From assembly GCF_002192695.1 (NCBI RefSeq), contig NZ_MTLG01000110.1, positions 186,001 through 250,000 on the forward strand: DNA of 64,000 nucleotides, read 5' to 3'. Each line of letters begins with the position of its first letter. Position 1 is the first letter of the stretch. The position numbers were made by a program, and so were the translations under genes. The notes beneath the pieces were generated by a model that saw nothing but the letters and a program-made list of their open reading frames with translations, was not told where the DNA came from and ran no database searches. Positions 17,274 to 26,161 of the stretch are shown piece after piece. The stretch is from Achromobacter xylosoxidans. Its GTDB lineage: Bacteria; Pseudomonadota; Gammaproteobacteria; Burkholderiales; Burkholderiaceae_B.

Positions 17274-17292
17274 CGTAACTACAAGTGTTACG
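17274..17292. promoter_or_regulatory. predicted Rrf2 operator
   Basis: CGTAAC-N7-GTTACG is a perfect 6 bp inverted repeat in the 72 bp gap between the divergent Rrf2 and hydrolase genes, immediately upstream of the regulator start. Inverted GTAAC half-sites are a common type of operator for small winged-helix repressors. Assignment to this Rrf2 protein rests on position. Confidence 0.6.
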
Positions 17293-17332
17293 ATATTATA
17301 GCTGCACTGGATACTTCCTGTGAGCTTCCCCG

Positions 17333-18310
17333 ATGATCGACCTTGAAACACGCGATGTGACCGTCAACGGCATCACGCTCAATGTCACGGCCCAGGGCGT
17401 AGGCCCCCTCGTCGTGCTGTGCCACGGTTTCCCCGAGACCGCTTATGCCTGGCGCCACCAGCTTCCCGCCCTAGCCCGGGCGGGATTCCGCGCCGTGGCC
17501 CCGGATTTGCGCGGTTATGGCGCCAGCGACAGTCCGACGGATGTGGCGGCGTTCACGACGCTGGATGTCATAGGCGACCTGGTCGCGCTTATTGAAAGCG
17601 AGGGAGCCGACGAAGCGGTGATCGTGGGGGGCGATTGGGGTGCCAGCATTGCATGGCAGGCAGCCCAATTGCGTCCGGACCGCTTTCGGGCCGTCGTCGC
17701 CCTGGGCGTTCCCATGATGCGCAGAGCGCCGGTTGCGCCCAGCCGCCTCTTCCCCAAGAACGAGTCCGCCGCGTTTTACACGCATTACTTCAACGAGCCG
17801 GGAATTGCTGAAGCGGAATTCGAGCGTGACATCAGCGCAACCCTGCGCGCCGTCTACTTCGCGGCATCGGGCGACGCCGGGCCGCGTGACGACCCCGGCA
17901 CGCCCAATCCGTTTGGCATGGTAGCTGCTGGCCGGGGCCTGCTCGATTCGCTGCCTGTCCCTCAGACGTTGCCGGCCTGGCTCACTCCGTCGGATCTGGC
18001 TACCTTTGTCCAAAGCTATACCACCAGCGGCTTTCGTGGCGGCCTCAACTACTACCGGAATCTGGACCGCAATTGGGCGCTGCAGGGGGCCTTGGAGGGA
18101 AAGACGGTGGATGTGCCTGCGCTCTATCTGGCAGGGGAAAGGGATACTGGCCTGGCGCTTCCCGGCATGGATCAGATCATCGCCGCCATGCCGGCCCTCG
18201 TTCCCCAACTGCGCGCCACTGAAGTCATTCCCGGCGCGGGGCATTGGTTGCAACAGGAAGCCCCCGAGGCGGTCAACAAGGCGCTCGTCGATTTCCTGAG
18301 GGGCCTTTGA
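17333..18310 (+). CDS. epoxide-hydrolase-like alpha/beta hydrolase
   Basis: A 325-residue enzyme. The oxyanion motif is HGFPE, and the nucleophile elbow GGDWGA places Asp as nucleophile, which distinguishes epoxide hydrolases and dehalogenases from esterases. The catalytic His is in GAGHWLQQEAPE near the C-terminus. RGYGASDSP before the nucleophile is also typical. It would open an epoxide to a diol in the cytoplasm. The divergent Rrf2 gene and the dyad at 17274-17292 suggest substrate- or stress-controlled expression. A haloalkane dehalogenase role is less likely but not excluded. Confidence 0.87.
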   Translation: MIDLETRDVTVNGITLNVTAQGVGPLVVLCHGFPETAYAWRHQLPALARAGFRAVAPDLRGYGASDSPTDVAAFTTLDVIGDLVALIESEGADEAVIVGGDWGASIAWQAAQLRPDRFRAVVALGVPMMRRAPVAPSRLFPKNESAAFYTHYFNEPGIAEAEFERDISATLRAVYFAASGDAGPRDDPGTPNPFGMVAAGRGLLDSLPVPQTLPAWLTPSDLATFVQSYTTSGFRGGLNYYRNLDRNWALQGALEGKTVDVPALYLAGERDTGLALPGMDQIIAAMPALVPQLRATEVIPGAGHWLQQEAPEAVNKALVDFLRGL

Positions 18311-18453
18311 CGGTGCGAAGGAGTCATATTGCAATGCCGCTGCCAGCTAAAATCCCGCATGCGCACTGACGGCCGTCACGGAAGGACAACCTCGACGCCT
18401 TGCGTTTTTGCCGTCGCCTCGCGCGACCACCACGCCTCACCTTCGAAGCACAG

Positions 18454-19383
18454 ATGAAAAATACATTGATGGCCACGCACCTGCGCCTGGTCGGCATGGC
18501 CGCGCTCTGGGGCGCGTCGTGGTCCTGGGGCAAGGTCGTCGCCCAGGCCATGGCGCCATTGGCCGCGGCCAGCCTGCGGTTCCTGTTTGCCAGTGTGGTG
18601 TTGGTTCTGTGGATGCATCGCGCCTCGGCGTTGCGGGGCCTGAAGTCTCTGACGCGCAATCAATGGCTCGGCCTGGCCGCCGCCGCGCTGGCGGGCGTCT
18701 TCGGCTACTCCAGCTTCTTCATGTTGAGCCTGCAGCTGGTGCCGGCCGGCAAGGCCGCGATCGTGGTGACGCTGAACCCCGGCGCGACGCTGTTGCTGGC
18801 GGCGATCCTGTTCCGCGAACACCTCAACCCCGCCATCCTGGCCGGCATGATCCTGTCGGCCATCGGTGCGTACATCGCCATCGGCGGCGGGGTTTCGCAA
18901 GCCGCGGCCGGCTCTGGCGTCGGCATCGGCGAACTGCTGCTGCTCGGTTGCGTGGCCTGCTGGGTGGCCTACACCCTGATCGGCCGGCTGGTGCTCAAGG
19001 GCGTGGACGCCCTGACCACCACCACGGTGGCCACCGTGATCGGCGCGCTGATGCTGCTGCTCACCAGCCTGATCGTGGAAGGCACTCCCGCCTGGGCGAA
19101 ATTGGGACAGGCCCCTGCCAGCGCCTGGGGCAGCCTGCTGGCCCTGGCGTTCGGGGCGACAGCGATCGCCTACGCCTGGTATTTCGAAGGCGTGAAGGCG
19201 CTGGGCGCCGGCGCGGCCTCGGGCTACATCACGCTGGTGCCCGTCTTCGGCGTGCTGTTCTCCAGCCTCTGGCTGGGCGAAGCCACGCCCGCGAATCTGT
19301 TCATCGGCGCCGCGCTTGCGATCTCGGGCATGGCGATCATGCACTTCGGCCGGCGTCGCGCCGAGGCGCGGCAGCGTCGATAG
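18454..19383 (+). CDS. EamA/DMT-family exporter
   Basis: A 309-residue protein with ten hydrophobic segments and the two tandem EamA repeats, with LRLVGMAALWGASWSWGKVV at the N-terminus. ATG 18454 is chosen because the upstream 18 residues in frame are basic and not membrane-like. Such drug/metabolite transporters often export amino acids or related metabolites. It is followed 12 bp later by a small gene of unknown function, so they may be co-transcribed. Confidence 0.88.
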   Translation: MKNTLMATHLRLVGMAALWGASWSWGKVVAQAMAPLAAASLRFLFASVVLVLWMHRASALRGLKSLTRNQWLGLAAAALAGVFGYSSFFMLSLQLVPAGKAAIVVTLNPGATLLLAAILFREHLNPAILAGMILSAIGAYIAIGGGVSQAAAGSGVGIGELLLLGCVACWVAYTLIGRLVLKGVDALTTTTVATVIGALMLLLTSLIVEGTPAWAKLGQAPASAWGSLLALAFGATAIAYAWYFEGVKALGAGAASGYITLVPVFGVLFSSLWLGEATPANLFIGAALAISGMAIMHFGRRRAEARQRR

Positions 19384-19395
19384 CCGGTCTTCCCC

Positions 19396-19794
19396 ATGCA
19401 GCCCTACATCCACGACAACCTGCCGGCTCAGGAGACTTGGCTGGACTGCGCGACCGCCGACGGCGGCCGGCTGCGCGTGGTGCTGCTAGCAGCCGATCCG
19501 CTGGCGGCGGCGCCGCTGCTGGCGCGGGCCCGCTCGATCGCTCAAGCGCTGGCCAGGCGCCGCGATGCAGCGTTGCATTTTCTCTGGCAGGCGGGACGCG
19601 ACAGCGGCGACCCCGAAGATCCCCCCACGACGTTCCTGGAACACTTCACGCCATCGGACCTGATCGTCGCAGCCGATGCGGGCTACGTGCTGCACCTGGC
19701 GCCGCGCGACGCGACCTGGTTCATGGATGGCTATTGGCCGGCCGTGCGCTTTGCGGCCGACGACCGGCCTACGGACTGGTTCTGCGAATCTTGA
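19396..19794 (+). CDS. conserved-looking protein of unknown function
   Basis: A 132-residue soluble protein with no signal peptide. It has acidic and aromatic C-terminal stretches (DATWFMDGYWPAVRFAADD). No motif is recognised. It begins 12 bp after the EamA gene stop, which supports a two-gene operon. The opposite strand also carries an open frame, but this one has the better ribosome context and operon position. Confidence 0.6.
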   Translation: MQPYIHDNLPAQETWLDCATADGGRLRVVLLAADPLAAAPLLARARSIAQALARRRDAALHFLWQAGRDSGDPEDPPTTFLEHFTPSDLIVAADAGYVLHLAPRDATWFMDGYWPAVRFAADDRPTDWFCES

Positions 19795-19870
19795 CCTCAG
19801 GCGCATGATTACACTCTGATGGTGACACGTGCGTCATTCCCGGAGAAGTCGACATGCAATTACCTCAAAC

Positions 19871-20479
19871 ATGACCAGCAACGAAGGGATCCAGGCCTCG
19901 GTCTATACCCGATGGCATCAGTTGTCGGTGCCCTTGGCCTTCGCCTTGGCAGTGGGCAGCTTCATGCTGGTGGTGTTCAACCGTGGGCCGATTGCTCTGG
20001 CGGCCGCGCTGGCGGTGCTGGGGTTGCTTTTGCCGCCTCTGGTGGCGTTCAAGGGCTTTCCCACACGCAATACCGTCAAGGTGACGTCCGAAGGGCTGGA
20101 GTTTTCGCGCCGCTCTCCCGTCGCCTTCGCTCAATTGTCCCGCTGGGGCACTGACGATTATCTCAAGCTGGTTCGTCCCGGTCTGCCGACATTGCTGGTC
20201 AGCGCAGTGGACCTGCCCAGGCGCGAACGTCTGTTGCGCGAGTTCGAGCAGGCCTTGGCGGCGTGGCAAAAGCGCCAGCCCGCCGGTACGCAGGCGGCGC
20301 GCCGCACACATTTCTATGGTTCCACGGCAGGGCGCCTGGTGGGCTTGCTGATTATCGTACTGGGGGCGGGCGCGGCGGTCATGGCGCTGAGCTTGCGCGA
20401 GCCGTCGATGTCGCTGGCTATCGTTGGCGGGCTGGGAGCGCTGTTCGGATTGACGATGCTGTTCGGCCGGCAAGGCTGA
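19871..20479 (+). CDS. membrane protein of unknown function
   Basis: A 202-residue protein. Two hydrophobic segments lie near the N-terminus (LAFALAVGSFMLVVF and ALAAALAVLGLLLPPLVAF), then a soluble stretch resembling a small PH-like domain (VKVTSEGLEFSRRSPVAFAQL), then two further hydrophobic segments at the C-terminus. ATG 19871 is preferred over an upstream start in frame. It precedes a SUKH-domain gene and another membrane protein on the same strand. No function can be assigned. Confidence 0.7.
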   Translation: MTSNEGIQASVYTRWHQLSVPLAFALAVGSFMLVVFNRGPIALAAALAVLGLLLPPLVAFKGFPTRNTVKVTSEGLEFSRRSPVAFAQLSRWGTDDYLKLVRPGLPTLLVSAVDLPRRERLLREFEQALAAWQKRQPAGTQAARRTHFYGSTAGRLVGLLIIVLGAGAAVMALSLREPSMSLAIVGGLGALFGLTMLFGRQG

Positions 20480-20621
20480 ACGGTCATGGCGGCCAAGCAG
20501 GCCGAGGCGTGCGCGCAGGCCGTGGAAGCGCTTGCTGCCGCAATCAAAGATATAGTGGTGCGCTCTCAAGGTTCCCGCCTTTGCGGCGAACCAGGACTTC
20601 TCTTAGCTTCAGGATGCTCGC

Positions 20622-21203
20622 ATGACCATGACCGCCGAACAGTTTCATCAACGCATGTGGGAAATCCTGGATCCCGTGGACACCGAATATTTCGAGGTTG
20701 TGGCCGCGCCCGCGCCCGACGCGGAGGCGATTGCCGGTCTGGAGGCCGCTGCAGGCTTCCCGCTGCCGGCGGCGTTTGCGGCCTTCTGCCAGCGTACCAA
20801 TGGCCTGTGCGTGATGGCGCGCGAGGAAGTCTGGCCGCAGGCGAAGGAGTTCGAAGTCGGCCCCGCCTGGACTTTCTGGCGCGGCCTGGTGCTGCTGGGC
20901 GTCGATGCGCCGGAGTTGCCCGAATGGGCCAGCATCTCGGTGCAGCAGCGCCAGCTCGCCGAGGCCGGTTTGCCCGGCATCCTGCCCGTGCTGAAGATCG
21001 TGGGCGACGGCAGCCGGATCTGGGGCGTGGATCAGGCGGGGACGGTTGTGGCGATCGATGACCTGACTGATGTTGAGCCGCTGGCTGGCGACCTTACCGA
21101 CCTCTACGCCGGGCAGATCGCCGACCTGATGCAGCGCCAGCAGGATATGGCGCAGCGGCTGGCCGAACGCGCGGCGCGCAAGCAGGGCAAGCTGCCGGGC
21201 TAG
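20622..21203 (+). CDS. SMI1/KNR4 (SUKH) family protein
   Basis: A 193-residue protein. The N-terminal half shows the SUKH pattern: IAGLEAAAGFPLPAAFAAFCQRTNGL, then a Trp-rich segment (WTFWRGLVLLG) and ILPVLKIVGDGSRIWGVDQ. SUKH proteins often act as immunity proteins to polymorphic toxins, but many are free-standing. The stop is followed by the next ATG after 1 bp, so the downstream membrane gene is co-translated. No toxin gene is visible nearby, so an immunity role is uncertain. Confidence 0.75.
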   Translation: MTMTAEQFHQRMWEILDPVDTEYFEVVAAPAPDAEAIAGLEAAAGFPLPAAFAAFCQRTNGLCVMAREEVWPQAKEFEVGPAWTFWRGLVLLGVDAPELPEWASISVQQRQLAEAGLPGILPVLKIVGDGSRIWGVDQAGTVVAIDDLTDVEPLAGDLTDLYAGQIADLMQRQQDMAQRLAERAARKQGKLPG

Positions 21204-21204
21204 C

Positions 21205-22221
21205 ATGAGCGCAATGCTGCAAGTCACGGAAGAACCCCTGGCCGATGAGGACATCCTGCTGCTGCGCCGTGGCCGCCGGGGCAGGTCGCTGACGGCGGTG
21301 TTCGCGGGGCTGATGTTCCTGCTGCTGACTAGCGGCGTTGTCCTGTTCGTCATCCTGTTCGCATTCGATCGCAGCCTGCGCCGCAGCGCCGACGGCGTGG
21401 TGATGCTGGTGTGCACGGTGGCGATGGCCGCCTTCGCGGTCTTTCTTGGGCGCAGGTTGCTGCGCCTGCCGCAAGCCTGGCGCCGCTTCAATCGGGTGTT
21501 GAAGGGGCGGGTACCCAAGCAGATCGTGTCCGGACACCTGACCGGTTTCGGTCCGGCCGGGAGTCCCGGCATCCGCTACGTCTTTGGCGAACAGCGCGTG
21601 GACGTGGCCCTGCCGTTTTGGAACGAGATCGCCAGGGACACTCGAGAAGGCTTCCGGCCTGTGACGGCCGCGGCGCTGACGGATCTACCCGTGCGCCTGC
21701 ATCTGCTGACGCTGGACCCCGACGCGCCACCCGTGCTGTTGCGGGCCGAGTACCCGATGAGCGCGCAGGCCTGGAATTCGGTCGAGGAAGTCAGCGATGC
21801 CGACCGCGAGGCCGTGCGCAAGGAAGAACTGAGCCTGCGCAAGTTCTTCTACGCGGTGGCGCTGGCGCCGCTGGTCGGCAGCCTGTTCCTGGGGCCGTTG
21901 ATCCTGCTGGCAGCATTTTTCGTTCTCACGGGACTCGTGCTGGGCATGCGCAGCCCTAGGCTGAAGCGCGCCCGCTACAAGCACGGGGTGCGCGGAGTGG
22001 TCGAGGAAATCGTGACCTATCGCGTGCGCGCATCCAACTCGAACGTTTCCACGCTGGTCCACAACTATCGCATCGGGGGCGCGATGTACCGGGTCGAGCA
22101 TTTCGGGCAGGCGGCCGCGCCGGGCCAGCGCGTCGCCTTCGAGTATCTGGACGGGACGGGCATCATGGGGCCGAGCGCCTTGTTCTTTCGGATCGAAGAC
22201 GAGCCGGTCATGACGCTATGA
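21205..22221 (+). CDS. multi-pass membrane protein of unknown function
   Basis: A 338-residue protein. Two hydrophobic segments near the N-terminus (AVFAGLMFLLLTSGVVLFV; VVMLVCTVAMAAFAVFLG) and two near 215-250 flank soluble domains. The C-terminus has a beta-rich region with FGQAAAPGQRVAFEYLDGTG. It is tightly linked to the SUKH gene (1 bp gap). It resembles DUF3592-type membrane proteins in general plan, but I cannot confirm a family. Confidence 0.65.
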   Translation: MSAMLQVTEEPLADEDILLLRRGRRGRSLTAVFAGLMFLLLTSGVVLFVILFAFDRSLRRSADGVVMLVCTVAMAAFAVFLGRRLLRLPQAWRRFNRVLKGRVPKQIVSGHLTGFGPAGSPGIRYVFGEQRVDVALPFWNEIARDTREGFRPVTAAALTDLPVRLHLLTLDPDAPPVLLRAEYPMSAQAWNSVEEVSDADREAVRKEELSLRKFFYAVALAPLVGSLFLGPLILLAAFFVLTGLVLGMRSPRLKRARYKHGVRGVVEEIVTYRVRASNSNVSTLVHNYRIGGAMYRVEHFGQAAAPGQRVAFEYLDGTGIMGPSALFFRIEDEPVMTL

Positions 22222-22233
22222 GCGCCAGCGGCT

Positions 22234-23442
22234 TCATGCCTGTGCGCAAGACTCCTGAGTGCTTGCGTTGTCGCCAGGCGCGCGGCGGCCATGCCTGGCG
22301 TCGGCCGGCGCCACGCCCGCAACCGTGCAGTTCCGTCCTTGTCGCTTCGCCTCGTAAAGCAGGTCGTCTGTCCGCTTCAACGCGCTGGCGAAAGACTCTC
22401 CTGCCTGTACGAGGGTCACCCCCATGCTGGCAGTGAAGCGGGAATCTGGAACCTGCGGCGCCCAGCGCTGCGTCACGAAATCGGCACGGATCTCTTCGGC
22501 GATTGCGGTGGCGCTTTCCAGACTTGCCTCAGGCAGCAGCAGCAGGAATTCTTCTCCTCCCAGCCGGGCCGCATGGATGCGGGCGTCTGCTTGTGGCTTG
22601 AGCAGGGCGCCGAATCGGGCAAGCACCATGTCGCCAAACGCGTGGCCGAAGACATCGTTGATGCGCTTGAAGTTGTCGATGTCGGCCATGATCAGCGCGG
22701 CCGGCGCCGCCGCATCCGAGAACAGGCGCCCGGAGGCAAGCAGGCTATCGAGTCCCTGGCGGTTCAGCAGGCCCGTCAAGGCGTCGGTATGGGCATGGCG
22801 ACGGTACTTCTCTATGGCGTCGTAGCTCGTCGCGATGAAGACCGCGAAGGTCAGGACTATGCTTCCGAGTAGCCCGGTGTATTGGATCAGGATGCCCCAG
22901 ACCGACGTTCTCCATTCGCCCATTGCGAGCGGCGGTATCGGGGCGGCAACGTACAGGATGCACTGGCCCGTCAACACAAGCGCGATGAAGAGGAACGCGG
23001 CGGTGAGCACTCTGTCCGACGTGGTCACGGCCTGCCTGGCGAAGGACAGCGTGGCGCGCCAGGTCACGAGCGCGCAACAGGCCTGCACGAAGAACGACTC
23101 CAGTTTTGCGCTGGCAAAAAGCACTACCGAGGCGACTACCATCGCCGTCGAGGCGAGCAGCACCGCGACATCGAAGTAGGGGGGGATCTGGCTGCTGCGG
23201 CGGCTTTGGAGAGCGCGACAGGCCAGGATGACGCCGCCCAGAATGAAGGCATCCTCGACGACCTGTTTATATGGAGAAAGCTCGCTGGCCTGCACCAGCA
23301 TGATGGCGTAGCCCGTGCCCAGGCATGCCAGGGCGCAGCCCCACCGGAGCGTATTGAAGCCAATGTAGCGGGCGGCGCAGAGTCCGATGGCGCAGATCAG
23401 GATCGCCGCGGGTACGGACCATTCAAGGAGGGTTGCGGGCAT
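22234..23442 (-). CDS. membrane diguanylate cyclase (GGDEF)
   Basis: A 402-residue protein. About six hydrophobic segments fill residues 1-215, followed by a GGDEF domain: DALTGLLNRQGLD, MADIDNFKRINDVFGHAFGD and the active site RLGGEEF. A degenerate product-binding (RxxD) I-site is expected just before GGEEF, but that stretch reads ADARIHAARLGGEEF and lacks it. It should make cyclic di-GMP from two GTP at the inner membrane without product feedback. ATG 23442 begins the first hydrophobic segment; the frame upstream is not protein-like. It is convergent with the gene ending at 22221. Confidence 0.88.
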   Translation of the reverse strand: MPATLLEWSVPAAILICAIGLCAARYIGFNTLRWGCALACLGTGYAIMLVQASELSPYKQVVEDAFILGGVILACRALQSRRSSQIPPYFDVAVLLASTAMVVASVVLFASAKLESFFVQACCALVTWRATLSFARQAVTTSDRVLTAAFLFIALVLTGQCILYVAAPIPPLAMGEWRTSVWGILIQYTGLLGSIVLTFAVFIATSYDAIEKYRRHAHTDALTGLLNRQGLDSLLASGRLFSDAAAPAALIMADIDNFKRINDVFGHAFGDMVLARFGALLKPQADARIHAARLGGEEFLLLLPEASLESATAIAEEIRADFVTQRWAPQVPDSRFTASMGVTLVQAGESFASALKRTDDLLYEAKRQGRNCTVAGVAPADARHGRRAPGDNASTQESCAQA

Positions 23443-23773
23443 GGACAGGCGAATACATGGAACAGCACCCAGTCGAGCGCATGCTCGGCCGACACAATTG
23501 GTGTGGAAAAAGATTACAGTGTGTTGCAATGTATCGCCAGGGTTCAACAGTCAAGGATTGTCAAGCGATGCGGCGGTCTTCGCCGGGAAGCGAAAGCCGG
23601 TGTCTGCCGGACGCTGAACAGCGGACGGGGGATGCGGCAGCTGTCAGCTGGCCGACAGGCGGGCGTGGGAGGCTCCAGCTACACTTTCGGCATCCCACGC
23701 CGATGGCCGCCGGACCGGTCCCGTGCCCTGCGGCAAGGCGGCGGACAGGCGGCCGATCTCCCAGTCTCCCGCC

Positions 23774-24955
23774 ATGTCGCAACCCGATTCGTTCAATCTG
23801 AAGCAGATCGCCGTGCCGGCGTTCGGCCCGTCGCTGCTCTACGGCATCAGCAATGGCGCCATCCTTCCCGTGATCGCGCTCACCGCGCGCGATCAGGGGG
23901 CGTCGATAGCCACCGCCGGACTGATCGCCGCCCTCATCGGGGTCGGCTCGCTGCTTTCCAATATCCCGTCCGCGCTGATCACCCATCGCTTCGGCGAGAA
24001 GCGCGCCATGGCCGGCGCGGCGGTGTTGAGCGTGGTCGGCCTGCTGCTCGTGATCTGCGTGCCCAATCTCTGGGTGCTGGCGCTGGCCATGCTGATGCAG
24101 GGGTGCGCGCAGTCTGTGTTTCAGCTGGCGCGCCAGAGCTACATGATCGAGGTCGTGCCGCTGGCGTACAGGGCGCGCGCCTTGTCCACGCTTGGCGGCA
24201 CGACACGGATCGGCACCTTCTTCGGCCCGTTCGCGGGCGCGGCGCTGATTCATTTCCTGGGGCTCGACGGCGCCTATTGGATTGCCGTTTGCGCCATGCT
24301 CGGCGCGGGACTCATCGCCATCAAGGCGCCCGACATCGAGCCCTCGGGTGGAGCGGGCGCGGGAGCGCCGCGCGCGCGCATGGGCGAGGTCGCGCGCGAC
24401 CATCGCGGCGTGTACGCCACGCTAGGCGTGGGCGTGATGCTGATCAGCGCGCTGCGCGCGTCGCGCCAGGTGGTGATACCCCTGTGGGCAGATCATCTGG
24501 GTCTCGACGCCGCCACCACCTCGCTCATCTATGGGCTGGTCGCCGCAGTCGACATGTCGGTGTTTTATCCCGCAGGCAAGGTGATGGACCAGCGCGGCCG
24601 CTTGTGGGTGGCATTGCCTTGCACCTTGCTGATGGGGCTGAGCCTGATGGCGATCCCGCTGACCAGCGGGGTGGCGAGCTTCATCCTGGTATCGGCGCTG
24701 CTGGGTTTCGGCAACGGCATCGGATCGGGCATCGTGATGACGCTGGGCGCCGATGCCGCGCCGGCGGGCGCGCGCACGCAGTTCCTCGGCATCTGGCGTT
24801 TCATGGCCGACTTGGGCGCAAGCGGCGGACCCGTGGCGCTGTCGATGCTGACCGCCCTGGTGTCGCTCGGCGGCGCATCGTTCGGTGTCGGCACGTTGGG
24901 CTTGGTGGCGGCCGGGGTATTCTGGCGCTGGCTGCCGCGCCGCGCGCAGGCTTGA
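23774..24955 (+). CDS. MFS transporter
   Basis: A 393-residue, 12-TMS-size major facilitator protein. It has a motif A-like loop (ALITHRFGEKRAMAG) and a glycine-rich fourth helix. ATG 23774 is chosen over an upstream frame extension. The substrate is unknown. It stands alone, 148 bp before the arginase-fold gene. Confidence 0.85.
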   Translation: MSQPDSFNLKQIAVPAFGPSLLYGISNGAILPVIALTARDQGASIATAGLIAALIGVGSLLSNIPSALITHRFGEKRAMAGAAVLSVVGLLLVICVPNLWVLALAMLMQGCAQSVFQLARQSYMIEVVPLAYRARALSTLGGTTRIGTFFGPFAGAALIHFLGLDGAYWIAVCAMLGAGLIAIKAPDIEPSGGAGAGAPRARMGEVARDHRGVYATLGVGVMLISALRASRQVVIPLWADHLGLDAATTSLIYGLVAAVDMSVFYPAGKVMDQRGRLWVALPCTLLMGLSLMAIPLTSGVASFILVSALLGFGNGIGSGIVMTLGADAAPAGARTQFLGIWRFMADLGASGGPVALSMLTALVSLGGASFGVGTLGLVAAGVFWRWLPRRAQA

Positions 24956-25103
24956 GCGCCTGGCTCCAGGGCCCGCACTTGCTGTGGGAGCCATCCGCGT
25001 CTCGGTAGGAAAGCGGAAGATTGGGTGTCGGATTGAGCTTTCGCGCCGTAGTTTGTAGTCTGACATCATATTTTCTGCGGAATGGCCGCCTGCGGAGACA
25101 CTG

Positions 25104-26003
25104 ATGCCGACTCTCTCCTATGCAATCCTCGAAGCTCCTTCCACGTTGGGGCTGGCGACCGACGGCGTGGAGCGCCTGCCTGATCAGCTCCTGGCCCACG
25201 GCCTTGCAGAGCGTATCCATGCGCGCCACGGTGGGCGACTGGCTGTGCCTCCCAAGGATCCGGCGCCCGATCCTGACACCGGCACCCTGAACGCCAAGGC
25301 CATTGCAGCGTGGTCGCCCAAACTCGCCGACGCGGTGGAAGCAGTGCTGGACGCGGGCGAATTTCCGGTTCTGTTAGGCGGTGATTGCACAATCCTGCTG
25401 GGTTCGATGCTCGCGTTTCGCAGGCGCGGCCGCTACGGCCTGCTCTTCATCGACGGCAATGCCGATTTTTTCCAGCCCGAGGCGGAGCCCAATGGGGAAG
25501 GCGCCTCGATGGACCTGGCCTTCGCCACCGGCTACGGTCCGCCGCTATTGGCGGACATCGAAGGGCGCGGCCCTTTGGTCCGCCCTGAAGACGTTGTTGC
25601 GTTCGGGTATCGCGATCATGAGGACCAGGAAGAGTACGGCAGCCAGCCGCTCCCTGAAGCGCTCAAGACGCTTGATCTCCCCGCAGTACGTTCGATGGGC
25701 ATTGAGGCTGCTGCGCGGCAGGCAGTCGATCATCTGACGCGAGCAGAGCTGGACGGTTTCTTTATCCACGTCGACGCAGACTGTCTTGACGACGCCATCA
25801 TGCCAGCCGTCGATTTTCGCGTGCCCGGCGGCTTGTCGTGGGAAGAGCTGACGGTCGCGCTGCGGATTGTGCTGTCGAGTGGCAAGGCCGTCGGCCTTGA
25901 GATCACTATCTACAATCCGCATCTCGATGAAGATGGCAGCGCCGGGCGCGGCCTGGCCGATTTGCTGGCCTCGGCCCTCGGAACGGCAGTGTCGTCGGTG
26001 TAA
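25104..26003 (+). CDS. arginase/ureohydrolase-fold protein with altered metal site
   Basis: A 299-residue protein of the ureohydrolase superfamily. Three metal-site motifs are in order: GGDCT at 92-96 (usually GGDHS), FIDGNADF at 116-122 (usually DAHAD), and HVDADCLDD at 222-230 (usually DxDxxDP). So the two canonical His ligands are replaced by Cys95 and Asn119, while the Asp ligands remain. It may bind fewer or different metals, or be an inactive or divergent amidinohydrolase. The substrate is not evident. It sits between an MFS transporter and a flavin monooxygenase on the same strand. Confidence 0.75.
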   Translation: MPTLSYAILEAPSTLGLATDGVERLPDQLLAHGLAERIHARHGGRLAVPPKDPAPDPDTGTLNAKAIAAWSPKLADAVEAVLDAGEFPVLLGGDCTILLGSMLAFRRRGRYGLLFIDGNADFFQPEAEPNGEGASMDLAFATGYGPPLLADIEGRGPLVRPEDVVAFGYRDHEDQEEYGSQPLPEALKTLDLPAVRSMGIEAAARQAVDHLTRAELDGFFIHVDADCLDDAIMPAVDFRVPGGLSWEELTVALRIVLSSGKAVGLEITIYNPHLDEDGSAGRGLADLLASALGTAVSSV

Positions 26004-26161
26004 ACATGGTTACAGAAGGAGGCGCTGAGCGGAGAGACCATCGGCCGCAAGAACCCTCTGCGCTTCGGCTCGGGTCGCGAGGCCCAAGCGTGGCATGCTG
26101 ATTGACCTTGAAGCTGCTAGAGGCCCTATCGTGGCCGACAGATCAACTGAAAGGAAGAACA

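Noticed and set aside
22882..25008. 708-codon open frame on the plus strand
   Set aside because: It spans the antisense of the cyclase and another frame of the MFS gene; there is no domain and the amino-acid make-up is unlike protein.
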